Source of the DNA: Sphingobacteriaceae bacterium
GTDB taxonomy: Bacteria; Bacteroidota; Bacteroidia; Sphingobacteriales; Sphingobacteriaceae
Direction: 5' to 3'
DNA: 64,000 bases
Assembly (NCBI GenBank): GCA_903642215.1
Contig: CAHJWG010000006.1
Span: forward strand, 62,001-126,000
Notes under the pieces: generated by a model
What the model was told of the DNA's origin: nothing
The model's input: only the letters and a program-made list of their open reading frames with translations
Databases searched by the model: none
Made by a program: the position numbers and the translations under genes
In this document: positions 32,068-39,598 of the stretch, one piece after another
Layout of the letters: each line of letters begins with the position of its first letter
Numbering within the stretch: the stretch's first letter is position 1

Positions 32068-33159
32068 TTATAATCCTGATTTAACCGAATCCATTTTAAC
32101 TTTCTTGGTAAGCTTTTTAGCCTTGCGCCTGGCTTTTATTGCCTTTCTTTTTTCGCCCGCCAGCCAATACCAGTTGGCCATTGTTGTATACACCTCGGGT
32201 CTGTCGTAAAGCTCCGGATACGGGCATTGATCAATCCGGATACGATAAGCGTCGGCACCTAATTGGTATATTTTTGCCGGTATATCGATTTTATACATAT
32301 TATCTTTTATTTGGCCTATAATTGAACCATATTCAGGTGATCCGTAATAAGTGGGGTTTATTAATATCTCTTTCCCAAACTCATATGCTTTGTCAGTGTT
32401 TATTTTAAGCAAGGCATCAAATGTAAATGAAGAAATAACAGGGCCAAATTTTAGCTTTGGTTCTTTGGCTACCAAGTTATCTATAAACATAAGCGCAGAA
32501 TCGGGATTGCCAAGGTCGTCTTTTGTAAAGTAATTTCCCCTATACTTTGCTAATTTCCAACCAGCCTCGGCCTCAAGGCTAAAAAGGTAATTACTTAGTC
32601 TGTCCTGGTTTATTGCAGTTTGATTAGCCTCCTGAATGTTCCATGTCCCTTTAAGTATCTTTGGTAAAACCTCAGGTAAATCTGTAGGACTCCCTATCCA
32701 CGCAACTTTCTCCTGGGAGTTGATCACAACATCCGTTGGAATACTCTGAAGGCTTTTGCCGAACCAGTCATGTACAGTGAAATTATTGTCCTCCACAGCT
32801 ACACTAAAATCTATTTTACTCCCCAAGCCATCAACCCGGGCTTTAACCTTATTTATTGTGGTAGTTTTTTCTTCAAGAACATCAATAGCAACAAAAGTAA
32901 CCTTGTTTTTATATTTATGGGCCAATGCAGATAAACGGGGCATAGCGGCTATACAAGGCACGCACCAGGTTGCCCAAAAATCTAATACATAAACTTTACC
33001 TGTTTCAAATTTTTCAACCGGGTTGCCTTTTAACCATACATTTACCCGCAATGGTGGTGCAGAGCCGCCCCATTTGTTCGAGTCGGGCCTGTAAAGTTGT
33101 GCACGGGACGTGATAGCTATTATGTTAAATAGTAATATTAATTGAAATTTCAGTTTCAT
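32068..33159 (-). CDS. TlpA-like thioredoxin-fold secreted protein
   Basis: Starts at ATG 33159 (MKLKFQLILLFNIIAITSRAQ), a signal peptide; the open frame reaches 33192 but that would precede it with polar residues. The thioredoxin domain holds the motif ATWCVPCIAAMP (C-x2-C) near residue 70, as in TlpA/ResA-type reductases. The C-terminal half (from about residue 170) is helical and ends in a Lys-rich tail (KAIKARRKAKKLTKKVKM). It would reduce disulfides in the periplasm. It lies in reverse orientation between REP-like units 2 and 3 and is one of the array's cargo genes. Confidence 0.85.
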   Translation of the reverse strand: MKLKFQLILLFNIIAITSRAQLYRPDSNKWGGSAPPLRVNVWLKGNPVEKFETGKVYVLDFWATWCVPCIAAMPRLSALAHKYKNKVTFVAIDVLEEKTTTINKVKARVDGLGSKIDFSVAVEDNNFTVHDWFGKSLQSIPTDVVINSQEKVAWIGSPTDLPEVLPKILKGTWNIQEANQTAINQDRLSNYLFSLEAEAGWKLAKYRGNYFTKDDLGNPDSALMFIDNLVAKEPKLKFGPVISSFTFDALLKINTDKAYEFGKEILINPTYYGSPEYGSIIGQIKDNMYKIDIPAKIYQLGADAYRIRIDQCPYPELYDRPEVYTTMANWYWLAGEKRKAIKARRKAKKLTKKVKMDSVKSGL

Positions 33160-33225
33160 ATGTAAGCTCCCTTTAATATGTATATGTACCAATTAAAAGT
33201 AGAATTTTTAAGTTACAATTTGTTC

Positions 33226-33275
33226 CTACTGGCCGCGATTTGTAACCTCATCCTCCGGCTAAAATTTTTAATCCA
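33226..33275 (-). repeat. REP-like palindrome 3 (reverse orientation)
   Basis: CTACTGGCCGCGATTTGTAA, then CCTCATCCTCCGGCTAAAATT and TTTAATCC are the complement of the array unit, so this copy faces the others. It lies between the TlpA-like gene and unit 4. Confidence 0.65.
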
Positions 33276-33410
33276 CTAGTCCGGATTTGTAATTACGAGT
33301 GTTCGAAAGAAATCAGCAATAATTACAGGATTGATTTTTGTAATTTCAGGCATGATAGCAGTAAAGCCAGTTCCTGATAGAGTAAGTGTAAAGCAGCTTC
33401 TGGGTTTGAT

Positions 33411-33463
33411 CCCTGCTGGTCGGGATTTGTAATCCCGTCCTCCGAGCTAAGGATTTCCAATCC
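33411..33463 (-). repeat. REP-like palindrome 4, adjacent to the transposase
   Basis: CCTGCTGGTCGGGATTTGTA, then ATCCCGTCCTCCGAGCTAAG and GATTTCCAATCC. This is the best preserved unit, in reverse orientation, only three bases after the stop of the transposase. It forms GGGATT/AATCCC-type hairpins. With unit 5 it makes inverted flanks around that gene. Confidence 0.85.
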
Positions 33464-33465
33464 TT

Positions 33466-34011
33466 CTACTCCATCAACAAAACATCAAGCAAACCTATTT
33501 GCCCTGTATAATTAATAGCCGAACTGTAAACGTAATGTTCCGGTTCGTAAACAATGCCTGCTGAAACGGGATTATAGTGTAAATAAATTAGCTTTTGTTC
33601 CATCATGGCATTCGTGTCTAATTCTATCGGGTAAAAGCCATCCTGCCAAAACTTGTATTCTTTGTTTTTGGAATTAGTTTTTCCGGCAAATTCAAATTTA
33701 TCCAACAACCACTCTTTTCGGCTTTCGTTAATTTCCTTAATGGCAGCAACAATACTTTTAGAAGTAAATTTTTTAAAGTCGCGCACAACATTAGAAAGTG
33801 TTGTGTTTTCTTTTGTAGAAGCAATTAAATGCAGATGGCTTGGCATTAAACACCATGCGTATAAAACCAAGCCTTTTTCTTGCTGGCAGTATTCTAAACT
33901 ATCTATTACAATTTCTGCGAGTTCTTTTCGGGTAAAAACATCGATCCAATCGACAACGGTAACAGTTATAAAATAAATGCCATCGTTGTTGATTTTGTAT
34001 TTAAAGCCCAT
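33466..34011 (-). CDS. REP-associated tyrosine transposase (RAYT)
   Basis: A 181-aa Y1/HUH transposase-like protein. The opening GIYFITVTVVDWIDVFTRKE and the His-hydrophobic-His motif in CLMPSHLHLIAST (about residues 55-67) identify the IS200-related TnpA/RAYT family. The catalytic Tyr is probably in the region YLHYNPVSAGIVYEPEHYVYSS. These enzymes cut and join single-stranded DNA at REP hairpins and are usually single-copy, immobile and flanked by REP units. Exactly that is seen here: units 4 and 5 bracket it in opposite orientation. It sits at the centre of the prfC-tail array. Confidence 0.9.
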   Translation of the reverse strand: MGFKYKINNDGIYFITVTVVDWIDVFTRKELAEIVIDSLEYCQQEKGLVLYAWCLMPSHLHLIASTKENTTLSNVVRDFKKFTSKSIVAAIKEINESRKEWLLDKFEFAGKTNSKNKEYKFWQDGFYPIELDTNAMMEQKLIYLHYNPVSAGIVYEPEHYVYSSAINYTGQIGLLDVLLME

Positions 34012-34026
34012 GCTTTAAATTTATAA

Positions 34027-34061
34027 AATCGGATTGAAAATCCGTAGCTCACTGATCGGGG
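34027..34061 (+). repeat. REP-like palindrome 5
   Basis: AATCGGATTGAAAATCCGTA and GCTCACTGATCGGGG, lying just upstream of the transposase start in plus orientation. It passes directly into prfC tail copy 3, so a REP end and a prfC tail are joined without a gap. Confidence 0.65.
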
Positions 34062-34118
34062 ATTGAGTTTCATACTACTTCGGAGTTTAACAGGAATTAG
34101 GTGGTAAAAGAAGTATGG
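34061..34118 (+). repeat. prfC tail, copy 3
   Basis: GATTGAGTTTCATACTACTT and the next bases to GGTGGTAAAAGAAGTATGGG encode [12 protein letters not shown] and stop, the last codons of prfC with NRN. The copy is only 58 bp long and joins directly to REP-like unit 5. Confidence 0.85.
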
Positions 34119-34132
34119 GTTTTTGTAATTTA

Positions 34133-34186
34133 GGGATTGCAAATTCATAGCTCAAAGGACTGAATTTGCAAACCACAACCAGCAGA
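34133..34186 (+). repeat. REP-like palindrome 6
   Basis: AGGGATTGCAAATTCATAGC, then TCAAAGGACTGAATTTGCAA and ...CCACAACCAGCAG. The unit follows prfC tail copy 3 as unit 1 follows the resident tail. Confidence 0.65.
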
Positions 34187-34266
34187 TCTTAGGTATTATA
34201 CAAAAGGAAGCAAATCATAAATTTAACAGGTAACAGATCAATAGTTAACAGGAAACTATAATTAAA

Positions 34267-34323
34267 TCTTTCCGTACGAGGCTTCTGAGAAATAAACAAA
34301 AAAATTTCTCAGTGACGGAAAGA
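34267..34323 (+). promoter_or_regulatory. Strong leader hairpin before the beta-helix gene
   Basis: Two nested perfect arms, TCTTTCCGT (34267-34275) with ACGGAAAGA (34315-34323) and CTGAGAAAT with ATTTCTCAG, form a long stem with a ten-base A-rich loop. It ends four bases before the ATG at 34328, so in the mRNA it would directly control access to the start. It could be an attenuator or a stability element. Confidence 0.65.
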
Positions 34324-34327
34324 GTAA

Positions 34328-36013
34328 ATGAAGAAAATGTATTATTATTTGTTACCCGTATTGCTGTTTATAGTAAACATAGGAGCATGTAAAAAGGATT
34401 TATTAACAGTAATAAATCCAACCGGGAAAACTCAAAGGAGTTTTCCTTCATCCGTACGGGCAGATTCTATGGTAAATCCCACAGATTCAATTGTTACTGT
34501 TCTTTATCAGCGTGATGTAGCCCAGGGTTTAAACATCAGTATAAATGATCATTTAAGGGGCGGGAAATTTGTTTATAAACCGGCATCATCAGGCTTGGTG
34601 GCAGACAACGGCATTATCTTTTTATCCAAAAACGGAGGTTTCTGGGAGAGGGAAACAGGAGATACAATTAAGCTCGCCTGGTTTAACATCAATACCGCCA
34701 ATACAGACAATGCAGCTATTATTAGGAATGGTATGCAGGCGGCTATTAACAGGCACGCTTCGGTCATCACGTTTCCGTTTGCAGGTACGTATAGCGTTAA
34801 ATCAGGAAATTACTGGACAGTACCTGATAAAATCAACCTACAGATAGACGGTAAAGGAGCGGTAATTGAAGTGGCTAAAGAAGCTGCAGAAGTTGCCCAA
34901 GAAACTTATGTGATGGCTTTTAAATGTACTGAAACAAGTAATTCTTTAAACAGTAAGATCAGTATAAAAAATCTTAATATCAAAGCACCTGCTATCGAAC
35001 CACAATGGACAAATACCGATTATCATGAACACAAGTTGGTTATGGCCATTGAAACAGACGGAATTTATACCGTAAATATTAACAATTGCACCCTGAATAA
35101 CATTTGTGGATATGGCATTAGGCTTAAAAATTTTGTAGCTGCAAACCTCGATCACGTAATAGAAAAGAATGTAGGAGGGCATTTTCCTGTGGAAAATGGT
35201 TTTGACAGCTTTGGCGACGGCATTTGGCTTGGACACTATGACGTGGAAACGGTACGTACCAGCAGAAAAAGCAGTTATGCAAAGATCACCAATTGTGTGA
35301 TACAAGGATATGATACCGGCACCAACGGAAACTTTGCCAGCCGTTGCGGAATTACTGTTGAAGGCTTTGCTTCTCACGCTCCGGATATCATCGTAAAAGT
35401 TGATGTGAGTAATTGTACAATATCCGATTACGACCGAAACTTGCATGTAGAAGGCATATCTTCAAACATAAATTATACAAATTGTAAGCTGCGTAACTTC
35501 TTCGGGATTGCCTTGGTTGTAAACTCCGTTAAAACAGCCTTAACCTACGATAATTGTGATGCGGCAGGTCTGCTTTTAGCCAACCCGAAACAGGAAAGGT
35601 ATGGGCTTGGGGGAGCAATGCAATTTGGAAGCTATTTTGATCTTGTTTTAACCAACAAAACTGTTTTTAAATTTAACGGGCCGGCTTCTTTCAGGGCTAA
35701 TCTCTATATCCGGGATGGGAGCGTTCTTGATTTTGGAAATTCAGATGTGTTTTTTGATCATGCTAACATTTATGTAAACACCGGAGGCTCAATGATTAAC
35801 CTTCCCGGCAATGTTGGCAGAGGCTATAATATGTATGGGGGAAGTGTTAAATTTAATAAGGGAAACTTTTCAGCTTTTAATAAAGCTCCCGGAGATAAAG
35901 GAGTTTTTCATGGCGAAAATATAGATTCAGCATCAATAATTGGTTGCAAGTTGAACAATAGTAAACTGTACTTTACAGGAGGGTGCGGCACAGTTACGAT
36001 GGATAGCAATTAG
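34328..36013 (+). CDS. Secreted right-handed beta-helix lipoprotein
   Basis: A 561-aa lipoprotein (lipobox FIVNIGAC). The mature body has the short repeated strands of a parallel beta-helix: IDGKGAVIEV, ITNCVIQGYDTGTN, VSNCTISDYDRNLHVEG, YTNCKLRNFFG, and Asn/Gly-rich turns. This fold is shared by pectate lyases, polygalacturonase-like proteins and surface carbohydrate-binding proteins. No catalytic pattern is certain, so a role in polysaccharide handling is inferred from fold only. It is cargo of the prfC-tail array, between tails 3 and 4, and is preceded by a strong hairpin. Confidence 0.7.
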   Translation: MKKMYYYLLPVLLFIVNIGACKKDLLTVINPTGKTQRSFPSSVRADSMVNPTDSIVTVLYQRDVAQGLNISINDHLRGGKFVYKPASSGLVADNGIIFLSKNGGFWERETGDTIKLAWFNINTANTDNAAIIRNGMQAAINRHASVITFPFAGTYSVKSGNYWTVPDKINLQIDGKGAVIEVAKEAAEVAQETYVMAFKCTETSNSLNSKISIKNLNIKAPAIEPQWTNTDYHEHKLVMAIETDGIYTVNINNCTLNNICGYGIRLKNFVAANLDHVIEKNVGGHFPVENGFDSFGDGIWLGHYDVETVRTSRKSSYAKITNCVIQGYDTGTNGNFASRCGITVEGFASHAPDIIVKVDVSNCTISDYDRNLHVEGISSNINYTNCKLRNFFGIALVVNSVKTALTYDNCDAAGLLLANPKQERYGLGGAMQFGSYFDLVLTNKTVFKFNGPASFRANLYIRDGSVLDFGNSDVFFDHANIYVNTGGSMINLPGNVGRGYNMYGGSVKFNKGNFSAFNKAPGDKGVFHGENIDSASIIGCKLNNSKLYFTGGCGTVTMDSN

Positions 36014-36039
36014 CAGCAACCGCACCGGTAATTAAAGAT

Positions 36040-36063
36040 CGGGATTATGAATTACAACCAGTA
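36040..36063 (+). repeat. Partial REP-like unit joined to prfC tail copy 4
   Basis: CGGGATTATGAATTACAACC and AGT are the right half of the array palindrome. They run directly into copy 4 of the prfC tail, as unit 5 does with copy 3. Confidence 0.5.
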
Positions 36064-36113
36064 GTTTTCATACCACTTCTGAGGTTAACAGAAATTAGGC
36101 GGTAAAAGAAGCA
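36064..36113 (+). repeat. prfC tail, copy 4
   Basis: TTTTCATACCACTTCTGAGG and the following TTAACAGAAATTAGGCGG, then GTAAAAGAAGCAT, encode FHTTSEVNRN and stop. It is the most diverged copy (E-V instead of E-F before NRN). Confidence 0.8.
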
Positions 36114-36129
36114 TGTGTTTTTTTAGTTT

Positions 36130-36182
36130 AGGGATTAAAAAAATTTTAGTTTGAAGGATTGAATTATAAATCCCAACCAGTA
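36130..36182 (+). repeat. REP-like palindrome 7 (degenerate)
   Basis: AGGGATTAAAAAAATTTTAG and GGATTGAATTATAAATCCCA then ACCAG. It closes the array after prfC tail copy 4. Confidence 0.5.
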
Positions 36183-36262
36183 AACTAACAAATCCTAAAC
36201 ATCATAACAACTCCTACACACAATCAGCGTAAAATGTGTTTTGGATACAAATCCAATTAAAT

Positions 36263-36694
36263 ATGAAAAAAATTACTTTTTTACTGCTGCTGATGCTAAC
36301 GTTAAAATTATCAGCACAAAACAAAGATGCAATTGTGGGTATTTGGTTTACACCTAAGCACGATGCTAAAATAGAAATGTACAAAAAGGGCGACGCTTAC
36401 TTTGGCAAGCTGGCCTGGTTTAAAGAACAAACCGATGCTAATGGCAAGCCGAAATTAGATGTTAAAAACCCGGATGCATCGCTGCGCAGCAGGACATTAC
36501 TGAACCTGGAATTTTTAAAAAACTTTGTTTACAAAAATGATAACAGCTGGGAAAACGGCGAAATTTATGATGCACAATCCGGTAAAACTTACAACAGCAA
36601 AATTTCTTTGTCGGGCAACGACAAGCTAAACCTGCGCGGTTATGTAGGCATTTCCCTTTTTGGAAGAACCGAAACCTGGACGCGGTTTAAATAG
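36263..36694 (+). CDS. DUF2147-family secreted protein
   Basis: The start at 36263 (MKKITFLLLLMLTLKLSAQ) gives a signal peptide; the frame is open back to 36236. The mature part (about 125 aa) shows DAIVGIWFTPKHDAKIEMYK, AWFKEQTDANGKPKLDVKNP, NGEIYDAQSGKTYNSKISL and a final ETWTR, matching DUF2147, a beta-barrel-like periplasmic family of unknown role. It follows prfC tail copy 4 and may be either resident or the last cargo of the array. Length is normal for the family. Confidence 0.82.
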   Translation: MKKITFLLLLMLTLKLSAQNKDAIVGIWFTPKHDAKIEMYKKGDAYFGKLAWFKEQTDANGKPKLDVKNPDASLRSRTLLNLEFLKNFVYKNDNSWENGEIYDAQSGKTYNSKISLSGNDKLNLRGYVGISLFGRTETWTRFK

Positions 36695-36831
36695 TTTTCG
36701 GTCAGTTTTTAATTTTCGATTGATCTAAATTAATACAAACACGAATTTTTATAGGATAAAAGAAGCATTAGCATTTTTTGTTATACAAATTTAAAACAAG
36801 TTATATATTTGAAAAACCGCTATCAATTACA

Positions 36832-38091
36832 ATGAAACTTCTACTTAAATTATCACTGCTTTTTATTATTTTCCCTTATTTCGCAATCGCACAAAATAGT
36901 TTTAAACCTGGTTACCGGGTTACCCTTAAAGGAGATACGGTTAAGGGGTTTGTTGACTATCAGGAATGGGACAACAACCCAACAAGTTTTAAATTTAAAA
37001 CTGATCCAAATTTAAAATACCAAACTTATATTATTGCCAATACCAGTGCATTTGGCATTAACAAACTTGAATACTTCGAAAAACAAGTGGTATCGGTAAG
37101 TATGAATAAAGTTAGGCTTTCTGAGTTAACAAACGTTGTTGATACCAGCAAGATAACAGATACCGTTTTTGTAAAAGTATTGGCTAAAGGAAAAAACATC
37201 AGTTTATATAGTTATACCGATCAATTAAAAACCAGGTATTATTATGCAGAAACAGGAATAAACAAGATCAATGAATTAACCCATTACGTGTACAAACCTG
37301 AAAACAGTAATTCTTTTGTTGAGGTAAACAGTACGGGGCAGTTAAATTATCTGGCTATGAAATATAATCCGGCTGTTGCGGCAAAAATCAATGGCATCCA
37401 ATATACAAAAGAAGCTATGCTGAAAATAACAGGCTTGATTAACGGAGGCAATGAAAAAGAACAGTTTAAAACCGGATCGAAAACACAGGTGATACTTTTT
37501 GCAGGGGTCGGCGCATCATACAGTACCATAAAGTTTATCAACTTACCTGCACTTGTAGATCCGGATATCAATAAAAATAATTTATTGCCTTATGCAAGTG
37601 TTGGCGTTGATATTTATCCCAATAAATTTACCCAAAAGCTTTTGTTTAAATTTCAGGTAAATTTCGTGCCGGATCAGCATGAATTGTTCAGCGCAGTACC
37701 GGATTATAACAATGATATAACCACCACCGGTTTAAAGTTTAAACAATATACGTTCGGGCTTTTACCACAGATTATTTATAATTTTTATCGCGGCAGTAAT
37801 TTAAAAATATATGCCGGTACCGGTGCGTCTGTCAACCTGTCAATTTACGACGATTATAAGTACATAGTAACCCGTAAAACCAATTTCACCAATACAACAA
37901 ATAGTACAAAATATCCTCTGTTTGATTCTTTATGGCTTGCTGTACCTATCAATGCCGGAATAGTCCTTAACAACCGTATTGATATTGGTTTTTACTATTT
38001 TATCCCATCTTCCATTACAAACTATTCTGGTATTACGGGCGATATTACTTCTTATCGGGCTGGCATCAGCTATTTATTTGGGCATAAATAG
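36832..38091 (+). CDS. Outer-membrane beta-barrel protein
   Basis: Starts at ATG 36832 (MKLLLKLSLLFIIFPYFAIAQ), a Sec signal peptide. The first half is beta-rich (GYRVTLKGDTVKGFVDYQEW, then the YYYAETGINKINELTHYVYK strand); the last 190 residues (from VILFAGVGASYSTIKF) alternate hydrophobic strands like a small barrel and end in SYLFGHK. No known family is identified with confidence; secreted barrels of this size are common in Bacteroidota. The gene is single and lies about 60 bases after a copy of the dispersed word (36755-36768). Confidence 0.65.
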   Translation: MKLLLKLSLLFIIFPYFAIAQNSFKPGYRVTLKGDTVKGFVDYQEWDNNPTSFKFKTDPNLKYQTYIIANTSAFGINKLEYFEKQVVSVSMNKVRLSELTNVVDTSKITDTVFVKVLAKGKNISLYSYTDQLKTRYYYAETGINKINELTHYVYKPENSNSFVEVNSTGQLNYLAMKYNPAVAAKINGIQYTKEAMLKITGLINGGNEKEQFKTGSKTQVILFAGVGASYSTIKFINLPALVDPDINKNNLLPYASVGVDIYPNKFTQKLLFKFQVNFVPDQHELFSAVPDYNNDITTTGLKFKQYTFGLLPQIIYNFYRGSNLKIYAGTGASVNLSIYDDYKYIVTRKTNFTNTTNSTKYPLFDSLWLAVPINAGIVLNNRIDIGFYYFIPSSITNYSGITGDITSYRAGISYLFGHK

Positions 38092-38198
38092 CTGTTACGT
38101 TATTAACTAAATCTGATAACTATATTTTTAAATACACAAATAAGGATTGAGAATTTTAAGCCGATAAAAACAGCATCGTACAAAATCTTTAAAATAAG

Positions 38199-38223
38199 GA
38201 AACCCCTCAATAAAAGGGGTTTC
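38199..38223 (+). terminator. Terminator-like hairpin
   Basis: GAAACCCCT (38199-38207) and AGGGGTTTC (38215-38223) form a nine-base stem with a seven-base loop followed by TTCAATA. It can end the barrel gene on the plus strand and, read on the minus strand, the 39-aa gene that begins at 38365. Confidence 0.7.
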
Positions 38224-38245
38224 TTCAATAAATCGACAGGGCAAT

Positions 38246-38365
38246 TTACTTTTTCTTTTTGCCGCTTGACATGTCTTTGCCGGCTTTACTTTTTTCTTCT
38301 TTAGATGCTTTTGGGTCTTTTAGTGTTTTTGCATCTTCCGATTTTGATTTGTCTTTTGCTGCCAT
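38246..38365 (-). CDS. Lysine-rich small protein, 39 aa
   Basis: A 39-codon frame from ATG 38365: MAAKDKSKSEDAKTLKDPKA and so on, ending in GKDMSSGKKKK. It has 16 lysines and a very high charge, with no hydrophobic segment. Small basic proteins of this kind are usual in Bacteroidota and may bind nucleic acids, but that is inference. The stop is followed by a hairpin that could be its terminator. It is too short for certainty, yet the composition and placement favour a real gene. Confidence 0.55.
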   Translation of the reverse strand: MAAKDKSKSEDAKTLKDPKASKEEKSKAGKDMSSGKKKK

Positions 38366-38758
38366 GATTTTAATTTTTAGTATTTGATTTTACAAACTTT
38401 GTATTTGAAAACATCAAAAAATAACATCCGGTTTTTAAAAAAATAAACTAATAAAGCTTATGGTTAAACCGGATGAAACTCATTTCTTCAAAATAAAAAA
38501 AGCTTTTTAAAACAAGTTTATAAAATCAGAGCTATCAAAATCAGAATTACTTCTTTTAACTTATAATTTAAATAAAGTCAAAATAACTTCCTCACTACAC
38601 AATAAAAGCGTAATTTAAACGTGTAATATTATATACAATTACTGTAGTAAAATGAACATAGTTGTTCTATTTATAATACATAATTTATATTTTGATAAAC
38701 CCTAAATCATTAGTTTACGTACACTAATTTTTAAACACAGGAAAATAAAAAGAAACAT
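38366..38758. other. AT-rich intergenic region
   Basis: Nearly 400 bp with no ORF, no palindrome of note and no good promoter box. An imperfect word (TTACTTCTTTTAAC) occurs near 38548. It may carry the promoter of the L,D-transpeptidase at 38759. Confidence 0.4.
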
Positions 38759-39586
38759 ATGAATAAAAATTTTTTTAAAAAATCAATTTTACTTTCAGCT
38801 GCACTTTCCATTACTGTTATCGGTTCAAACCCCAATTCGGTATTAAACTTTAAAAATTTAGAAAAAACGGTTATCACCGTTCATTCAAACAAAACGTTTT
38901 CTGCTTCAGAAATTTTATATTCCGCTTACCTAACCAACATTTATGAAACGGCTAACCTTTACGCAACAGGTTTAAATGCCGAAGTTTTTTATAAAGCGGT
39001 AACAGGTTTTTACAATCTTAAAAAAAATGCACCCGTTCGGGATGATTCATCCATTATTACAATTGTAGATTTTAATCAGCCAAGCCATTCTAAACGGATG
39101 TGGATTATCGATCTGCAAAATGCAAATTTGCTGATGAATACCTGGGTTGCGCACGGACAAGGAAGCGGCGAAGATATGCCAAACCAGTTTTCTAATATCG
39201 ACAGCTCTCACCAAAGCAGCTTGGGTTTTTATTTAACAGGCGAGATTTATTTGGGGAAACACGGCCGCTCTTTACGCTTAGACGGAATGGATGCCAGCTT
39301 TAATTCTAATGCGCGCCAGCGCGATATTGTTATCCACGGGGCAGATTACGTTAGCCAGCAAATGATTAACAGCTGTGGCCGTTTAGGCAGAAGTTTCGGT
39401 TGCCCGGCCGTTGCGCCGGAGCTTACTGCTTCAATCATCAATTTGATTAAAGACAAAACAGTTTTGTTTATAAACGGACCCGACAGCCGTTATAACTCAA
39501 AATACCTGGATCAGGATTTTGCAGCAAATTATCTGTTTCCGGAAGCCGAAGCAAATGTGCATGGCCAGCTACAGGCCATGCTTTAG
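38759..39586 (+). CDS. Murein L,D-transpeptidase family protein (YkuD_2-like)
   Basis: A 275-aa secreted protein starting MNKNFFKKSILLSAALSITV. The catalytic domain spans about residues 80-250 and has MWIIDLQNANLLMNTWVAHG, then RDIVIHGADYVSQQM and the active-site region RSFGCPAVAPEL, with Cys near residue 218 and His near 198. These enzymes cross-link peptidoglycan or attach proteins to it in the periplasm. The gene converges with a second L,D-transpeptidase at 39599; only twelve bases separate the stops, and the word ATACTTCTTTTAC lies in between. Confidence 0.85.
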   Translation: MNKNFFKKSILLSAALSITVIGSNPNSVLNFKNLEKTVITVHSNKTFSASEILYSAYLTNIYETANLYATGLNAEVFYKAVTGFYNLKKNAPVRDDSSIITIVDFNQPSHSKRMWIIDLQNANLLMNTWVAHGQGSGEDMPNQFSNIDSSHQSSLGFYLTGEIYLGKHGRSLRLDGMDASFNSNARQRDIVIHGADYVSQQMINSCGRLGRSFGCPAVAPELTASIINLIKDKTVLFINGPDSRYNSKYLDQDFAANYLFPEAEANVHGQLQAML

Positions 39587-39598
39587 TTGATACTTCTT

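Noticed and set aside
30533..36230. A complete integrative element using prfC as its attachment site.
   Set aside because: No integrase, excisionase, conjugation or replication genes are present between the tails; only a RAYT transposase is seen.
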